A DNA stretch of 64,000 nucleotides, taken from Posidonia oceanica. Taxonomy: Eukaryota; Streptophyta; Magnoliopsida; Alismatales; Posidoniaceae. This document shows, piece after piece, positions 27,701 to 39,731 of the stretch. Position 1 is the first letter of the stretch. Every line of letters starts with the position of its first letter. A program made the translations under genes and the position numbers. The notes below the pieces were generated by a model that did no database searches, was not told where the DNA came from, and saw only the letters and a list, made by a program, of their open reading frames with translations. The stretch is from positions 89,350,001 to 89,414,000 of the forward strand of contig JAZBRS010000020.1 of NCBI GenBank assembly GCA_037176725.1, read 5' to 3'.

Positions 27701-30700
27701 TGTAAGGGCTTGTCCTCAAATTAAGGAAGCAAGCAAACAAATAGACGTGACTTCGAAAAGGCACGCAAAGGCGCTCCTCCTCAAATTATGGAAGCATGCA
27801 AACATATCCACGAAGGGGCAAGTATGGGCTTGTCCTCAAATAAAGGAAGCATGCAAACAAATAGACGTGACTTCGAAAAGGCACGCAAAAGCGCTCGTCC
27901 TCAAATTACGGAAGCGAGTAAACTTGACTACGATGGGGCATGCAAGGGCTTGTCTTCAAATTAAGGAATCAAGCATACAAGCAGACGTGACTTCGAAATG
28001 GCCCCGAAAGGGGCTCATCTTCAAATATAGGAAGGGAGCAAACATGACCACGAAGGGGGATGTATGGGTCTTGTCCTCAAATTAAGGAAGCAAGCAAACT
28101 AACAGACGTGACTTCAAAAAGGCACGCAAAGGCGCTCGTCTCCAAATTGAGGATGCGAGCAAACATGACCACGAAGGGGCATGTAAGGGCTTGTCCTCAA
28201 ATTGATGAATCGAGCAAACAAACAGACGTGACTTCGAAAAGCCACGCAACGGTGCTCGTCCTCAAATTAAGGAAGCGAGCAAACAAGACCACGACGGGGC
28301 ATGTAAGGGCTTGTCCTCAAATTTAGGAAACAAGCAAACAAACAAACGAGATTTCGAAAAGGCACACAAAGACGCTCGTCCTCTAATTAAGGAAGCGAGC
28401 AAACTTGACCACGTCGGTGCATGTACGGGCATGTCCTCAAATTATGGAACCAAGCAAACTAACAGACGTGACTTCGAAAAGACATGCAAAGGCGCTCATC
28501 CTCAAATTAAGGAAGCGAGCAAACATGACCACGAAGGGGCATGTTTGGGCTTGTCCTCAAATTAAGGAAATAAGCAAACAAACAAACGTGACATCGAAAA
28601 GGCACGCAAAGACGCTCGTCCTAAAATTGAGGAAGGGAGCAAATATGACCACGAAGGCGCATGTAAGGGCTTGTCCTCAAATTAAGGAAGCATGCAAACA
28701 AACAGACGTGACTTCGAAAAGGCACGCAACGTCGCTCGTCCTCAAATTAAGGAAGCGAGCAAACATGACCACAAAGGGGCATGTAAGGGCTTGTCCTCAA
28801 TTTAAGTAAGCAAGCAAACAAACAGACGTGACTTCGAAAAGGCACTCATCCTCAAATTTAGGAAGCGAGCAAACATTACCATGAAGGGGCATGTAAGTGT
28901 CTTGTCCTCAAATTAAGGAAGCAAGCAAACCAACAGACGTAACTTCAAAAAGGCACGCGAAGGCCCTCGTCCTCAAATTGAGGAAGCGAGTAAACATGAG
29001 CACGAAGGGGCATGCAAGGGCTTGTCCTCAAATTGTGGAAGCGAACCAACAAACAAACGTGACTACGAAAAGGCACGCAAAGGTGCTCATCCTCGAATTA
29101 AGGAAGCGAGCAAACATGACGACGAAGGGGCAAGTAAGGGCTTGTCCTCAAAGTAAGGAAGCTAGCAAACAAACAGACGTGACTTCGAAAAGGCTAGCAA
29201 AGGCGCTCGTCCTCAAATTAAGGAGGTGAGCAAACATTACCACGAAGGGGCATGTATGGGCTTGTGCTCAAATTAATGAAGCAAGCAAACAAACAGACGT
29301 GACATCGAAAAGGCTCGCAAAGGCGCTTGTCCTCAAATTATGGAAGCGAGCAAACATGACCATGAAGGGGCATGTATGGGCTTGTCCTCAAATTATGGAT
29401 GCAACCAAACATGACCACGAATGGGATTGTAACGGCTTGTCTTCAAATTAAGGAAGCACGCAAACAAACAGACGTAACATCAAAATGGCACGCAAAGATG
29501 TTCGTCCTCGAAGCGAGCAAACTTAACCACGAAGGGGCATGTAAGGGCTTGTCCTCAAATTTAGGAAGCAAGCAAACAAAAGTACGTGACTTCGAAAAAG
29601 CTCGCAAAGGCGCCCGTCCTCAATTTAAGCAAGCGAGCAAACACGACCACGAAGGGGCCTGCAAGGGCTAGTCCTCGAATTTAGGAAGCAAGCAAACTAA
29701 CAGACGTGACTTCGAAACAGCATGCAAAGGCGCTCGTCCTCAAATTTAGGATGCGAGCAAACATGTCCTTGAAGGGGCTTGTAAGGGCTAGTCCTCAAAT
29801 TACGAAAGCAAGCATACAAACAGATGTGACTTCGAAAAGGCACGCAAAGGCACTCGTCCTCAAATTAAGGAAGCGAGCAAACATGACCATGACGGGGCAT
29901 ATAAGGGCTTGTCCTTAAATCAAGGAAGCATGCAAACAAACAGACGTGACTACGAAAAGCCACGCGATGGCGCTCGTCCTCAAATTATGGAAGTGAGCAA
30001 ACATCACCACGAAGGGCAAGCTAGGGCTCGTCCTCAAATTAAGGAAGCAAGCAAACAAACAGACGTGACTTCGAAAAGGCATGCAAAGGCACTCGTCCTC
30101 AAATTAAGGAAGCGAGCAGACATGACTTCGATGGGGCATGTAAGGGCATGTCCTCAAATTAAGGAAGCAAGAAAACAAACTGACGTGACTTCGAAACGGC
30201 ACGCAAAGGTGCTCGTCCTCAAATTAAGGAAGCGAGTAAACTTGACCACAAAGGGGCATGTAAGGGCTTGTCCTCAAAATAAGGAAGCAAGCGAACAAAC
30301 AGACGTGACTACGAGAAGGCACGCAAAGGCGCTCATCCTCAAATTTTGGAAGCGGGCAAACATGACCACGATGGGGCTTGGAAGGGCTTGTCCTCATATA
30401 AAGGAAGCATGCAAACAAATAGACGTGACTTCGAAAAGGCTTGCAAAGGTGCTCGTCCTCAAATTAAGGAAGCGAGCAGACATGACCACGAAGGGGCATG
30501 TAAGGGCTTATCCTCAAATTATGGAAGTAAGCAAACAAACAGACGTGACTTCGAAAAGGCATGCAAATGCCATCGTCCTAAAATTAAGGAGGCGAGCAAA
30601 CTTGACCATGAAGGTGCATATAAGGGCATGTCCTCAAATTAAGGGAGCGAGCAAACAAATAGACGTGACTTCGAAATGGGACGCAATGGCGCTCATCCTC

Positions 30701-31999
30701 AAATTAACGAAGCGAGCAAACAAGACGACGAAGGGACAAGTAAGGGCTTGTCCTCAAATTTAGGAAGCAAGCAAACAAACAGATGTAACTTCGAGAATGC
30801 ATGCAAAAGCGCTCGTCCTCAAATTATGGAAGTGAGAAAACATGACCACGAAGGGGCATGTAAGGGTTTGTCCTCAAATTATGTAAGTAAGCAGACAAAC
30901 GGACGTGACTTCCAAAAGGCACGCAAAAGCGCTCGTCCTCAAATTAAGGAAGCGAGCGAACATGACCATGATGGGGCATACAAGGGCTTGTCCATAAATT
31001 AAGGAAACAAGCAAACAAACAAACGTGACTTCGAAAAGGGACACAAAGGCGCTCATCCTCAAATTAAGGAAGCGAGCAAACTTGACCACGAAGGGACATG
31101 TAAGGGCTCGTCCTCAATTTTGGGAAGCAAGCAAACAAACAGACGTGACTTCGATAAAGTACGCAAAGGCGCTCGTCCTCAAATTAAGGATGCGAGCAAA
31201 CATGACCACGAAGGAGCATGAAAGGGCTTGTCCTCAAATTAAGGATGCAAGCAAACAAACAGACGTGACTACGAATAGGCACACAATAGCGCTCGTCCTC
31301 AAATTATGGAAGCGAGCAAACATTACTACGAAGGGGCATGTTAGGGCTTGTCCTCAAATTAAGGAAGCAAGCAAACAAACAGACGAGATTTCGAAAAGGC
31401 ACACATAGGCGCTCGTCCTCTAATTAAGGAAGCGAGCAAACATGACCACGACGGGGCAAGTAAGGGCATGTCCTCAAATTAAGGAACCAAGCAAACTAAC
31501 GGACGAGACTTCGAAAGGGCATGCAAACGTGCCCGTCCACCAATTTAGGAAGCGAGCAAACCTGACAATGAAGGGGCACGTAAGGGCTTTTCCTCAAATA
31601 AAGTTAGCAAGCAAACAAATAGAGGTAACTTTGAAAAGGCACGCAAAGGCACTCATCCTCAAATTATGGAAGCGAGCAAACATGACCACGAAGGGGCATG
31701 TAAGGGCTTGTCCTCAAATTTAGGAAGGAAGCAAACAGACACACGTGACTTCGAAAAGGCATGCAAAGGCGCTCGTCCTCATATTAAGGAAGTGGGCAAA
31801 CATGACCACGAAGGGGCTTGTTAGGGTGTGTCCTCAAGATAAGGAAGCAAGCAAACAAACAGACGTGACATCCAAAAGTCACACAATGGCGCTCATCCTC
31901 TAATTAAGGAAGCGAGCAAACTTGACCATGGAGGGGCATGTTTGGGCTTGTCCTAAAATTAAGGAAACAAGCAAACAAACAGACGAGACTTCGAAAAGG

Positions 32000-32004
32000 C
32001 ATGC
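32000..32004. other. Target site duplication, left copy (CATGC)
   Basis: The last five satellite bases before the LTR terminus. Compared with the uninterrupted paralogue CACGC (27642-27646) it has one C-to-T change. Confidence 0.75.
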
Positions 32005-32731
32005 TGTAGTAATCCCAATCAGAATCAGGCTTACTATTAGCGGTGAAGTCCGAGGAGGAGGGCTCAACTCGAAAACACTTAAAACAGAGAAGAAAAGATA
32101 AGAAAAGAAGAAGATAAGGCAATTCAGAGTCGCCACCATCTCTATTATCGGGAGACATGGAAAACCGGGGGGAATGCGAGAATTAACACGCAAAACCAAG
32201 CAAGAAATGCAAAGCAAAGCAATGCAAAGGAAAACAAATGCAAATGAATGCAAATGAGATGACTCATGCCTAGGATAAGGGCGATATGGTCATTGCAGGC
32301 CAAAAGACTGGGCAAGGACTCCTGTTACGTGCAGGGAAGGTGTTAGGCACCCCCGACACGCCCGAGAATCGGTCTTTCTAGGCTTACGCTCGCATACGCA
32401 AGGAAATGCAGATTTGAATGCCTAAATGCCAATGAATGCCTGAATGAATGCTCATAAGTGTGCTCTAAGTGGCAGGATGCAATGCAAAAAAAAGTAAACG
32501 TGCAGTCTAAGTGCTCAGCAGCGCTGTCTGTGTTCCGAACCGGGCGAAACCGGGCTCGTGAGAACTCCAGGCAGTAAGCATCACTGCCCTATATGCAAAT
32601 GCAAGTGAAAAAGCAAAACGACGGTAAAACCAAGCAATGCAGGCGACATGCAAAGGAAAACGGCATAAGACACGCAAAACAATGCGAGAAGCGGAAGCGG
32701 TACGCAAAACGGAGCAACAAAACAAGATCGG

Positions 32732-33092
32732 CACGCAAAACGGTGCCAAAAGCGAAGCGAGCACGCAAAACGGTGCCAAAAGCAAAGTGGGCACGCAAAA
32801 CGGTGCCAAAGACAAAGTGGGCACGCGAAACGGTGCCAAAAGCGAAGCGGGCACGCAAAACAGTGCCAAAAGCAAAGCGGGCACGCAAAACGGTGCCAAA
32901 AGCAAAGCGGGCATGCAAAACGGTGCCAAAGACAAAGCGGGCACGCGAAACGGTGCCAAAAGCTAAGTAGGCACACAAAACAGTGCCAAAAGCGAAGCGG
33001 GCACACAAAACGGTGCCAAAAGCAAAGCGGGCATGCAAAACGGTGCCAAAGACAAAGTGGGCACACGAAACGGTGCCAAAAGCGACGGAATA
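32732..33092. repeat. 30-bp tandem repeat in 3' LTR, 12 copies
   Basis: Twelve head-to-tail 30-bp units built on CACGCAAAACGGTGCCAAAA followed by variable GCGAAGCGGG or GACAAAGTGGG. Units alternate in subtype, so the array may have grown in pairs. The period is ten codons, which yields long repetitive open frames on both strands (for example minus 32581-33126). I consider these non-genic. Confidence 0.92.
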
Positions 33093-34719
33093 AAACCTCG
33101 GCAAAACCATGTAGATGCAAATGCAAAGAGAGAGGATAAGAGAAGCGAAAGGAGAAGCAAACAGCGTATGTGTGAGAACAGACACTGTTTAAGGGTCACG
33201 CAGAGTAGGTGTGAAGACCTACAATGGGGAGAATAAGCAAGTGGAAGGATTACCTCCATTTTGCAACAGTTTCCCACTAAACCGTCCCACAATACTTCTC
33301 GCACGCTGCCCAAAGCTCGCAGTGCGATCAGATCGTGAAAAAGGGGGAAGAAAGTTGTAATTAGTGGTGAATCCAGGGGAAACACAACACAAAGCACCTG
33401 GGAATACACGAAAAAGGGAACGGAATTGATAGATAAGAAGAGGAAGTCCTATTCTACATGTTCGAGGAAACAGAAAGCGAAAACGATGCATACAATGCAA
33501 ATGGTGTGCAAATGAATGCTGTGCAGGGGTTCAGGAGGACTTACCTGGGAAATCTGAAGCCTGATCTGAGATCTGTTTGGTCCATGTTGAAGAGCGCCCC
33601 GCCGGGGTCGTCCAGGTAGCTTGTTTGAGAAGATCCAACAGCCGGATTGGAAGATATTCCAGCTTCAAGGCAGAAGGGCCAGAATAGGGGAGAAGAATGG
33701 ATCTAGGTGTAAAGGAGGTCCTAGGGGTGTGCAAAACAAGTCCTCCCCTGTGAATGGGAGCTAAGGGTGTTCAAGTGTGTGCAAGGAATGCAAAAATGCA
33801 AGAATGCATGAGTGCAATGCATGCAAAATGCAAGAAAAGACCTAAGGATGATTTTTCAGAAAATTAGGGACTCAAATGCAATTTTTGAAAGAATGAGGGT
33901 CTAAATGCAAAGATTTTGAAGAGTTCGGGGCTTTTTATGCAAGATTTTTGAAAGCTTAGGGGTCTGAATGCAATTTTGCAAGATGCAGGGTTCAAAATGC
34001 AACCTAATAAGGTAAACATGCACTAGAATAGGCTTTGCAATCATATGGAGGATCTACATGCAATTTTAAAACATACAGGGGTTGAAATGCAATTTTGTAA
34101 GAAAAATGCAAGCTAAATGCATGCTATGCATGATGCAGAGGACCTATGTGCAAAATCAGGAAGCAAGAGCTAAGCATGCAATGCAATGAATGAAGGATGC
34201 AAACAGAATGCATGATAACAGCTCAAAGGACCAACATGCAAATAATGCAAAGATCAGGACTTAACAGCAATTTAATAAGAAAACAGCAAGCATTTAAATG
34301 GCATTTAACATCTAAAGGACCTAATTGCAAAAATAAAAACATGCTGGGGCAAGCAATAAAGCATGGCAAGTCATGTTGAACCAAGATTGGACTGATATGC
34401 AAATAAGGCAACCTACTGGACTAAATTTAAAGAAGTACAACTAGGATCACAACAACAGAGGACCATCATGCAATAAAAGAAACATGCAGGACTTTAATTA
34501 AAAGGCAACTAAAGAACATGAACTGTAAGTGGATGACAGTGCAAATATGCAAGAATGTGGACATTTATTGCAATTTAACATGATTTTAAATCAGCATAAC
34601 ACAAATCTTAACTGATCAGGACCTAAATGCAATATTAAAAACTTAATATGACATGAATGCAATGCAAGTAAATTAAACTAAGTTACTGAAAAAATAAAAA
34701 AACGTAACAGTAAACTTAC

Positions 34720-35300
34720 AGTGGAGGTGGATGACCGGAGGATCGCCGGCGATGGCTCTGGACCGGCGGAGAAGGGACGACGCGGGGCGGCGAAGCGTGG
34801 GGAGAGAGCGGCGGGGTGCGACGGAGGCTGCGGAGGCTTGCGGCGGAGCGTAGGGCGACCGAACGGCGCGCGACGGCTGCTGCAGGGGTGGCCGGTGCCA
34901 GAGAAGACAGCAACTTCGGCGAGGGATTGTGGGCGGCATAGGCGATGAAAACCCTCAGGGAAAGGCCGAGGAGCAAGAGGGAGAAGAGGAGAATCCGGTG
35001 GAGGCTTGCTTCACCCCTCACACGCGCTGGAGGAGGCCACCCATCCAGGAGGATTTCGGCCGGCCGGAGGGAGGTGGAGACGGCGGAGGACGGCGGCTGC
35101 TGGTGCGGGGGAGGTTCGGGGGCGTCGCCGGAGGTCCAAGGAAGATGACGAAGCAATCGGGAGCACGTTCTACAGCCCGGAGCGAGATCTGGTTCAGCAG
35201 AGGCTTTGCTGTGAAGGCTGAGGTGGGTGCGGCGTTGTGCGGCATTCTAGGTTGAGCCAAGGGTACGGGCGGCTAGGTGGTTGTCTGGGGAGTGCGTGGG
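34720..35300 (-). other. GC-rich exon-like block ending at a splice-donor sequence (3' LTR)
   Basis: This block is far richer in G+C than the AT-rich sequence on either side. On the minus strand it ends CCTCCACT followed by GTAAGT (34719-34714), a consensus plant 5' splice site, and the sequence after it is T-rich. A minus-strand open frame (35156-34716, 146 codons, Pro/Ser/Arg-rich) fills most of it but matches no family I know. It may be a leader exon of the element, or a captured host 5' UTR and first exon. The same block is in the other LTR at 55744-56330. Confidence 0.5.
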
Positions 35301-37667
35301 AGGAAACGGAAGTGGATTCCACTGAGTGTGGAAGAAGTTATGGAGGTTTGAAGTTTTTGGGCAAAAAGGAGACCCAAGTGTTTGTAGTGGATTGTGAGGA
35401 GTGTGGGAGGTTTCAGGATGCGATTTTGGGTGGTTCAAGAAGGTGGTTACTTGGTGAGTATGATGGCAAAGTTTGGGGATTTTAGGAGGCTCGTGGTGGA
35501 AGTTCTTCAATGGAGTGTGTGTGTTGGAAGCTTTTTGGAAGAAAATGGGTTCCAATGGTCTGGTTTCTTCCGGAATTCTTGGGTTGCTTGGCTTCTTGCT
35601 TCTGGTGGAGTGCACTCGGGAGAGAGGAGGGTCTGTGGGTGAATTCTGGATTTCTTCTCATGTCCTCCCTCTTGGTTCCACCCGTTTCTTGGGTTAGAGC
35701 TTGGGTTCATGCACTTGAGTGCCAAGGAGGGGTAGGATGCAAGTCTCTAGTGGCACAGCCGTGGCAGGCGGCGCATGCCGGTCTGGGCTGGTGTAGGCGT
35801 GCAGGTGGTCAGGTTTGTGGTGTGTGCAGGTGTGAAGGGAGTAGGGTGGCTGAAGACAGAGAGGAGAAGGAGAAAAGAAGTCTGCTGTAACAGAGGGGGG
35901 GAAGGGAAAGAAAATCAAAAAATAAAAAGGAAGAAGAAGAAATAGGAAAGAAAAGGAAAGAAGAAAAGAAAAAAGAAAAAAAGAAAAGATTAAGTTTTTG
36001 TTTCTCTCTTTTTTTGGATTTGTTTCAAAGCATAATGTTTTTTTTTTAATTCTCTTTTTTCTTGATTACTCTTTTGAATTTGTTAATGGTTTCCTTCTTT
36101 TAAGTTTTTCTTTTTTTGATTGTTTTAATTGTTTAAACTTCTCTTTTGATTTAAGTTTTTAGGATTTATGTTTTCTTTAAATTGTTTTTTTTACTTTGTT
36201 GGTTGAATTCTTTTTAATATTTTTTAGTTAAGTTTTCCTTGTTAAATTTTTCTTGTTAAGTTGGGATTTTTAATTAGGCTTTTTTATTGGGTTGCTTTTC
36301 AATTAGTTAGGAGGAGTTTTAAGTTTTTTGATTTTAGTTTTTTTTTCCTCTTTTTTTTTAAATTGCTTTTTGATTTTGTTTGTTAAATTCTTTTAATATT
36401 TTTTAGTTAAGTTTTTGTTGTTAAGTTTTTAATTAAATGTTTTTAAATTGTTTCAAGTTTTTTGGTTGTTTCTTTTAGGTTTGTTAAGTGTCTTTTAATT
36501 ACTTGTCTTAATGTTTTTAATTGTTTTCTTCTTTTTTATGATTTGTTTTTTGATTATTTTTAATGAGATTTTTACTTTTGGTTTGTTTTGATTATATTTT
36601 GGTTTTTTTTTGCTTGATTTTATAGCATTTTCCTTTGTTTGTTTTGTATTTTTTTAGATTGCATTCTTAGTTTCTCTTTTTAGTTGGGTTTAGTTAGTTT
36701 TTTTTGTTTTTAATTGTTTGTTTAAGTTTTTAATTATTTCTTTTTAGGGTTTTGATTTGTTTCTCTTTTGTTTTAGAGTTTTAAAGCTTTTTAAAGGTTT
36801 TTTAAGGCTTTAGTGGAAGAGAGGAAAAGAAGGGGAAAAGGAAAAAGAAAAGGAAGAAATGGAGGAATAAATAGGAAAGAGAGGAGTTGACGGAAAGTAA
36901 TTTTTTGAAAATCAAAGAAAATGGCAAAAATAAGATAAAAATAGGAATAAGGTTGAGAACAGATAGGAGCACAAGGGGGGCCCACAGCCAGACAAAAAAG
37001 AGGGAGAAAAGGAGGTGAAAAGAGGGAGGATAATCAGGAGAGAGAGAGAGGAGAGAGAAAAGGATAATCCAAGAGAGAGAAAAGGATAATTTGGTCAAAA
37101 GGAGGTCTTAGAGGTTCCGGAAAGGGGTGAAATTTGGTGGGTGTGCAGTCTAGGGTCTCTAGTGTGAGACCTAGGGTTTTGGTTTGGTTTTGAGAAAGTT
37201 TTGGAAGGGTTTTGAGGTGTAGAAAAATGGTAGTTTTGTCTAAGTTTCCTAGGATTTTTGGGAGAGGTTTTGGTTTGAAATTCTAAGGGCTTTTTGGTGG
37301 GTTTGCTAAGTCAGGAGGGGTGAGTTTTCCTATGGATTTTGGGTAGTTTTCAGGTTCGGGAAAGGGGGGTAATCCTAGGTTGAGTTTAGGCTGGTTTTGG
37401 AGGGAAAGAGAAAGGGAGAGGTGTGGATTTGGACCTGCATTTGGATGGTTTTAGGGTAAGGTCTTGGATGGTTTCAAGGTAAGTTTTTGAGAGGGTTTTG
37501 GGATGGTTTTCTAGGTTAGAAAATGGGTTTAGTTCTAGGTTTGGTTTCAGGGTTTGAGGTGGGGTTTTGATTTGAAAGGAAGGGTGAGGAGAAAGGTGTA
37601 ATTTTGGGTTTTTCCTAGCCGCTAGAGAGACCTGCCGATTCAGCCTTGTCGAAATGGGGTGTCAACA

Positions 37668-37680
37668 GATGCCCCTCCCT
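37668..37680 (-). other. Polypurine tract
   Basis: On the minus strand AGGGAGGGGCATC directly abuts the TGTTGACACC terminus of the 3' LTR, the expected place for the plus-strand primer. The purine run is ten bases, interrupted by the C of GGGGCA. Confidence 0.75.
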
Positions 37681-38225
37681 GAGCGAGGTCAAGGGGACCG
37701 AGACCGCTGCTCAGGGTTGAGAAGACGCCCTATTTGACCGGAGAGCCAAATGTTTGCTATTGGCATGAGTTACTTATTCAGCAGACGCATCGAACGTCGT
37801 AGCTCGTTGCCGTAATGCAAAATGCAAATGCAGATGGATGAGATGCAATGCATACATTGCATGCTAGTGCGGATGCGATGCAAATGTTAGAGCAAAATTT
37901 AGTACAGATAAGAATGCTGATGCGGTGCAGATGATACTAATGATGTTAGACTGGTATGTAATGCTAGCAATAAAGGTGCAGAGATGATGCGAGAGAAATG
38001 CTAAAAGAAAGGCGCGATGTGGCGCAAGGATCTGGCAGGTAGGCTAAACTTGCACGACAACGCGAGAAAGAAAAAAGTGCAGCTTGTCCTCGCCCAGGGA
38101 GCAAGCTAGCAAAAGAAGTGCGAGGGGAGAGGGGATGGCTCTCCTATCGCGAGGGGATGCGGGACTTTGCCTTCCTGGGACAAGGTCGTGCGAAGAGGGT
38201 GATAAGATGTCGGGCTTATCGGCCG
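37681..38225 (-). other. Non-coding stretch between polypurine tract and hairpin repeats
   Basis: About 545 bases. ATGCAA-type words are frequent (37810-37880), similar to the ATGCAA-rich part of the LTRs. One isolated family C hairpin lies near 38200. No gene is seen. Confidence 0.6.
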
Positions 38226-39140
38226 GACAGTTTACGGTCCTATCAACCGGGAGTGATAGTTTACGGACTTATCAACCGGGAGTGATAGTTTACGGTCCTA
38301 TCAACCGGAAGCAGTTGTGAGTGATAGTTACTGGATATCAGCCGTATAACATGGTTGTGCAGGATAGTTTACGGTCCTATCAACCGGAAGCGATAGTTTA
38401 CAGTCCTATCAACTGGAGCGATAGTTTACAGTCCTATCAACTGGAAAGCACAAATCATGAGGGATAGTTACTGGTTATCAGCCGTATAACGCAAATGCCA
38501 GAGAATGATAGTTTACGGTCCTATCAACCGGAAGCGATAGTTTACAGGCCTATCAACTGGAGCGATAGTTTACGGTCCTATCAACCAAAAAGGGCATTTG
38601 CGAGGGATAGTTACTGGATATCAGCCGTATAACATGATTGGCGCAGCAATAGTTTACGGTCCTATCAACCGGAAGCGATAGTTTACAGTCCTATCAACTG
38701 GAGCGATAGTTTACGGACCTATCAACCGAGAGCGATAGTTTACAAGCCTATCAACTGGAAAGCGCAATCATGAGGGATAGTTACTGGATATCAGCTGTAT
38801 AATGCAATTGCAGGTGATAGTTTACGGTCCTATCAACCGGAAGCGATAGTTTACAGTCCTATCAACTGGAAGCGATAGTTTACAGTCCTATCAACTGGAA
38901 GCGATAGTTTACGGGCCTATCAACCGGAAAGTGCAATTGCAAGGGATAGTTACTGGATATCAGCCGTATAACGTAATTGCAAGTGATAGTTTTGGATATC
39001 AGCCAGAGAATGATAGTTTACGGACCTATCAACCGGAAAGTGCAATTACGAGGGATAGTTACTGGATGTCAGCCGTATAACACAACTGCGGGCCAAAACG
39101 GGGATCAGCCCAAGATGATAGTTTACGGTCCTATCAACCT
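38226..39140. repeat. Hairpin minisatellites, families A and B
   Basis: Nineteen copies of family A (GATAG-N9-CTATC followed by AACCGG or AACTGG) are interspersed with seven copies of family B (GATAGTTACTGGATATCAGC type; one is truncated near 38982). Each unit is an imperfect palindrome whose arms are GATA and TATC. In family A, TTACGG always goes with AACC, and TTACAG always with AACT. The array lies between the 3' ORF and the polypurine tract, so it would be in the 3' untranslated part of the element RNA. Confidence 0.92.
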
Positions 39141-39142
39141 GA

Positions 39143-39375
39143 GAGAGCAGTGATTGATCGATTGATTGAGTGATTGATAAGAAAAAGAGTGGTTGATTGA
39201 TTGATTGAGAGATTGATAAGAAAAAGAGTGATTGATTGATTGATTGATTGAGTGATTGAAAGAAAAAGAGTGATTGATTGATTGATTGAGAGATTGATAA
39301 GAAAAAGAGTGATTGATTGATTGATATTGATAAGAAAAAGGAGAGATTGATGATTGATATTGATAAGGAAAAGAG
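39143..39375. repeat. GATT-rich minisatellite
   Basis: Low-complexity (GATT)n runs separated by GATAAGAAAAAGAG blocks. The approximate longer period of 40-60 bp appears four to five times. It gives Asn-Gln-Ser-Ile repeats in minus-strand frames, which I regard as non-genic. Confidence 0.9.
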
Positions 39376-39378
39376 GAA

Positions 39379-39722
39379 CTGATAAGATATCGGACTTATC
39401 GGCCGGCAAAGGGAGAGGGGTGATAAGATATCGGACTTATCGGCCGGCAAATGAATAAAAGAATAGAATGATAAGATATCAGACTTATCGGCCGGCAAAG
39501 GGGGGGATGAAGGAATGATAAGATATCGGACTTATCGGCCGGCAAAGGGAAAGAGATGATAAGATATCGGACTTATCGGTCGGCAAATGAATAAAAGAAT
39601 AGAATGATAAGATATCGGACTTATCGGCCGGCAAAGAGGGGATGAAGGAACGATAAGATATCGGACTTATCGGCCGGCAAAGGGAAAGAGATGATAAGAT
39701 ATCGGACTTATCGGCCGGCAAA
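39379..39722. repeat. Hairpin minisatellite, family C (eight copies)
   Basis: Eight copies of a unit with GATAAG-N8-CTTATC followed by GGCCGGCAAA, starting near 39379, 39422, 39470, 39517, 39558, 39606, 39652 and 39692. The spacers themselves repeat in a longer period of about 130-140 bp. A related single copy stands alone at about 38200. The 6-bp arms lengthen the GATA/TATC plan of families A and B. Confidence 0.92.
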
Positions 39723-39731
39723 TGAATAAGT

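Larger units (their letters stand above)
1..32004. repeat. 120-bp satellite array, left block
   Basis: Head-to-tail tandem repeat with a 120-bp period: the landmark AGACGTGACTTCGAAAAGGC recurs every 120 bases over long stretches, for example lines starting 961, 1081 and 1201. Each unit is a dimer. Subunit A (about 65 bp) holds AAACAAACAGACGTGACTTC, and subunit B (about 55 bp) holds GAGCAAACATGACCACGAAG. Both begin AAGGAAGC and end GTCCTCAAATT, so an ancestral repeat of about 60 bp probably doubled and diverged. The block corresponds to roughly 267 units, without other insertions before 32005. Because 120 is divisible by 3, long open frames appear on both strands; I treat these as repeat artefacts, not genes. 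I do not recognise the satellite family. Confidence 0.97.
32005..37667 (-). repeat. 3' LTR (5663 bp)
   Basis: Direct repeat of 52970-58689. Plus-strand ends are TGTAGTAATCCC at 32005 and GGTGTCAACA at 37667, giving TG...CA termini on the coding strand. It is 57 bp shorter than the 5' LTR, nearly all from two fewer 30-bp repeats (12 against 14). On the plus strand it holds the 30-bp array, an AT-rich stretch with many ATGCAA words (33780-34690), a GC-rich block (34720-35300), a T-rich block (36000-36800) and purine runs. It also has GAAGGTGTTAGGCACCC near 32337, which I recall as common in Ogre-like elements. Confidence 0.95.

Noticed and set aside
29909..30763. Long plus-strand open frame of 284 codons in the satellite
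   Set aside because: It is a run of the 40-codon satellite repeat without a mutation-made stop. Other frames on both strands also stay open through the same units, and no domain or upstream gene signal is seen.
34929..35255. Plus-strand Gly/Arg-rich frames over the GC-rich LTR block
   Set aside because: GC-rich sequence has few stops in any frame. The frames overlap each other on both strands and have no recognisable domain.
35900..36800. T-rich block as an A/T microsatellite or poly(A) tail of a LINE insertion
   Set aside because: The block is present at the same place in both LTRs, is not a simple homopolymer tail, and shows no flanking target duplication or LINE coding sequence.
39046..39498. 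Minus-strand frame rich in Asn, Gln, Ser, Ile and Phe
   Set aside because: It is a translation of the GATT-rich and hairpin minisatellites.
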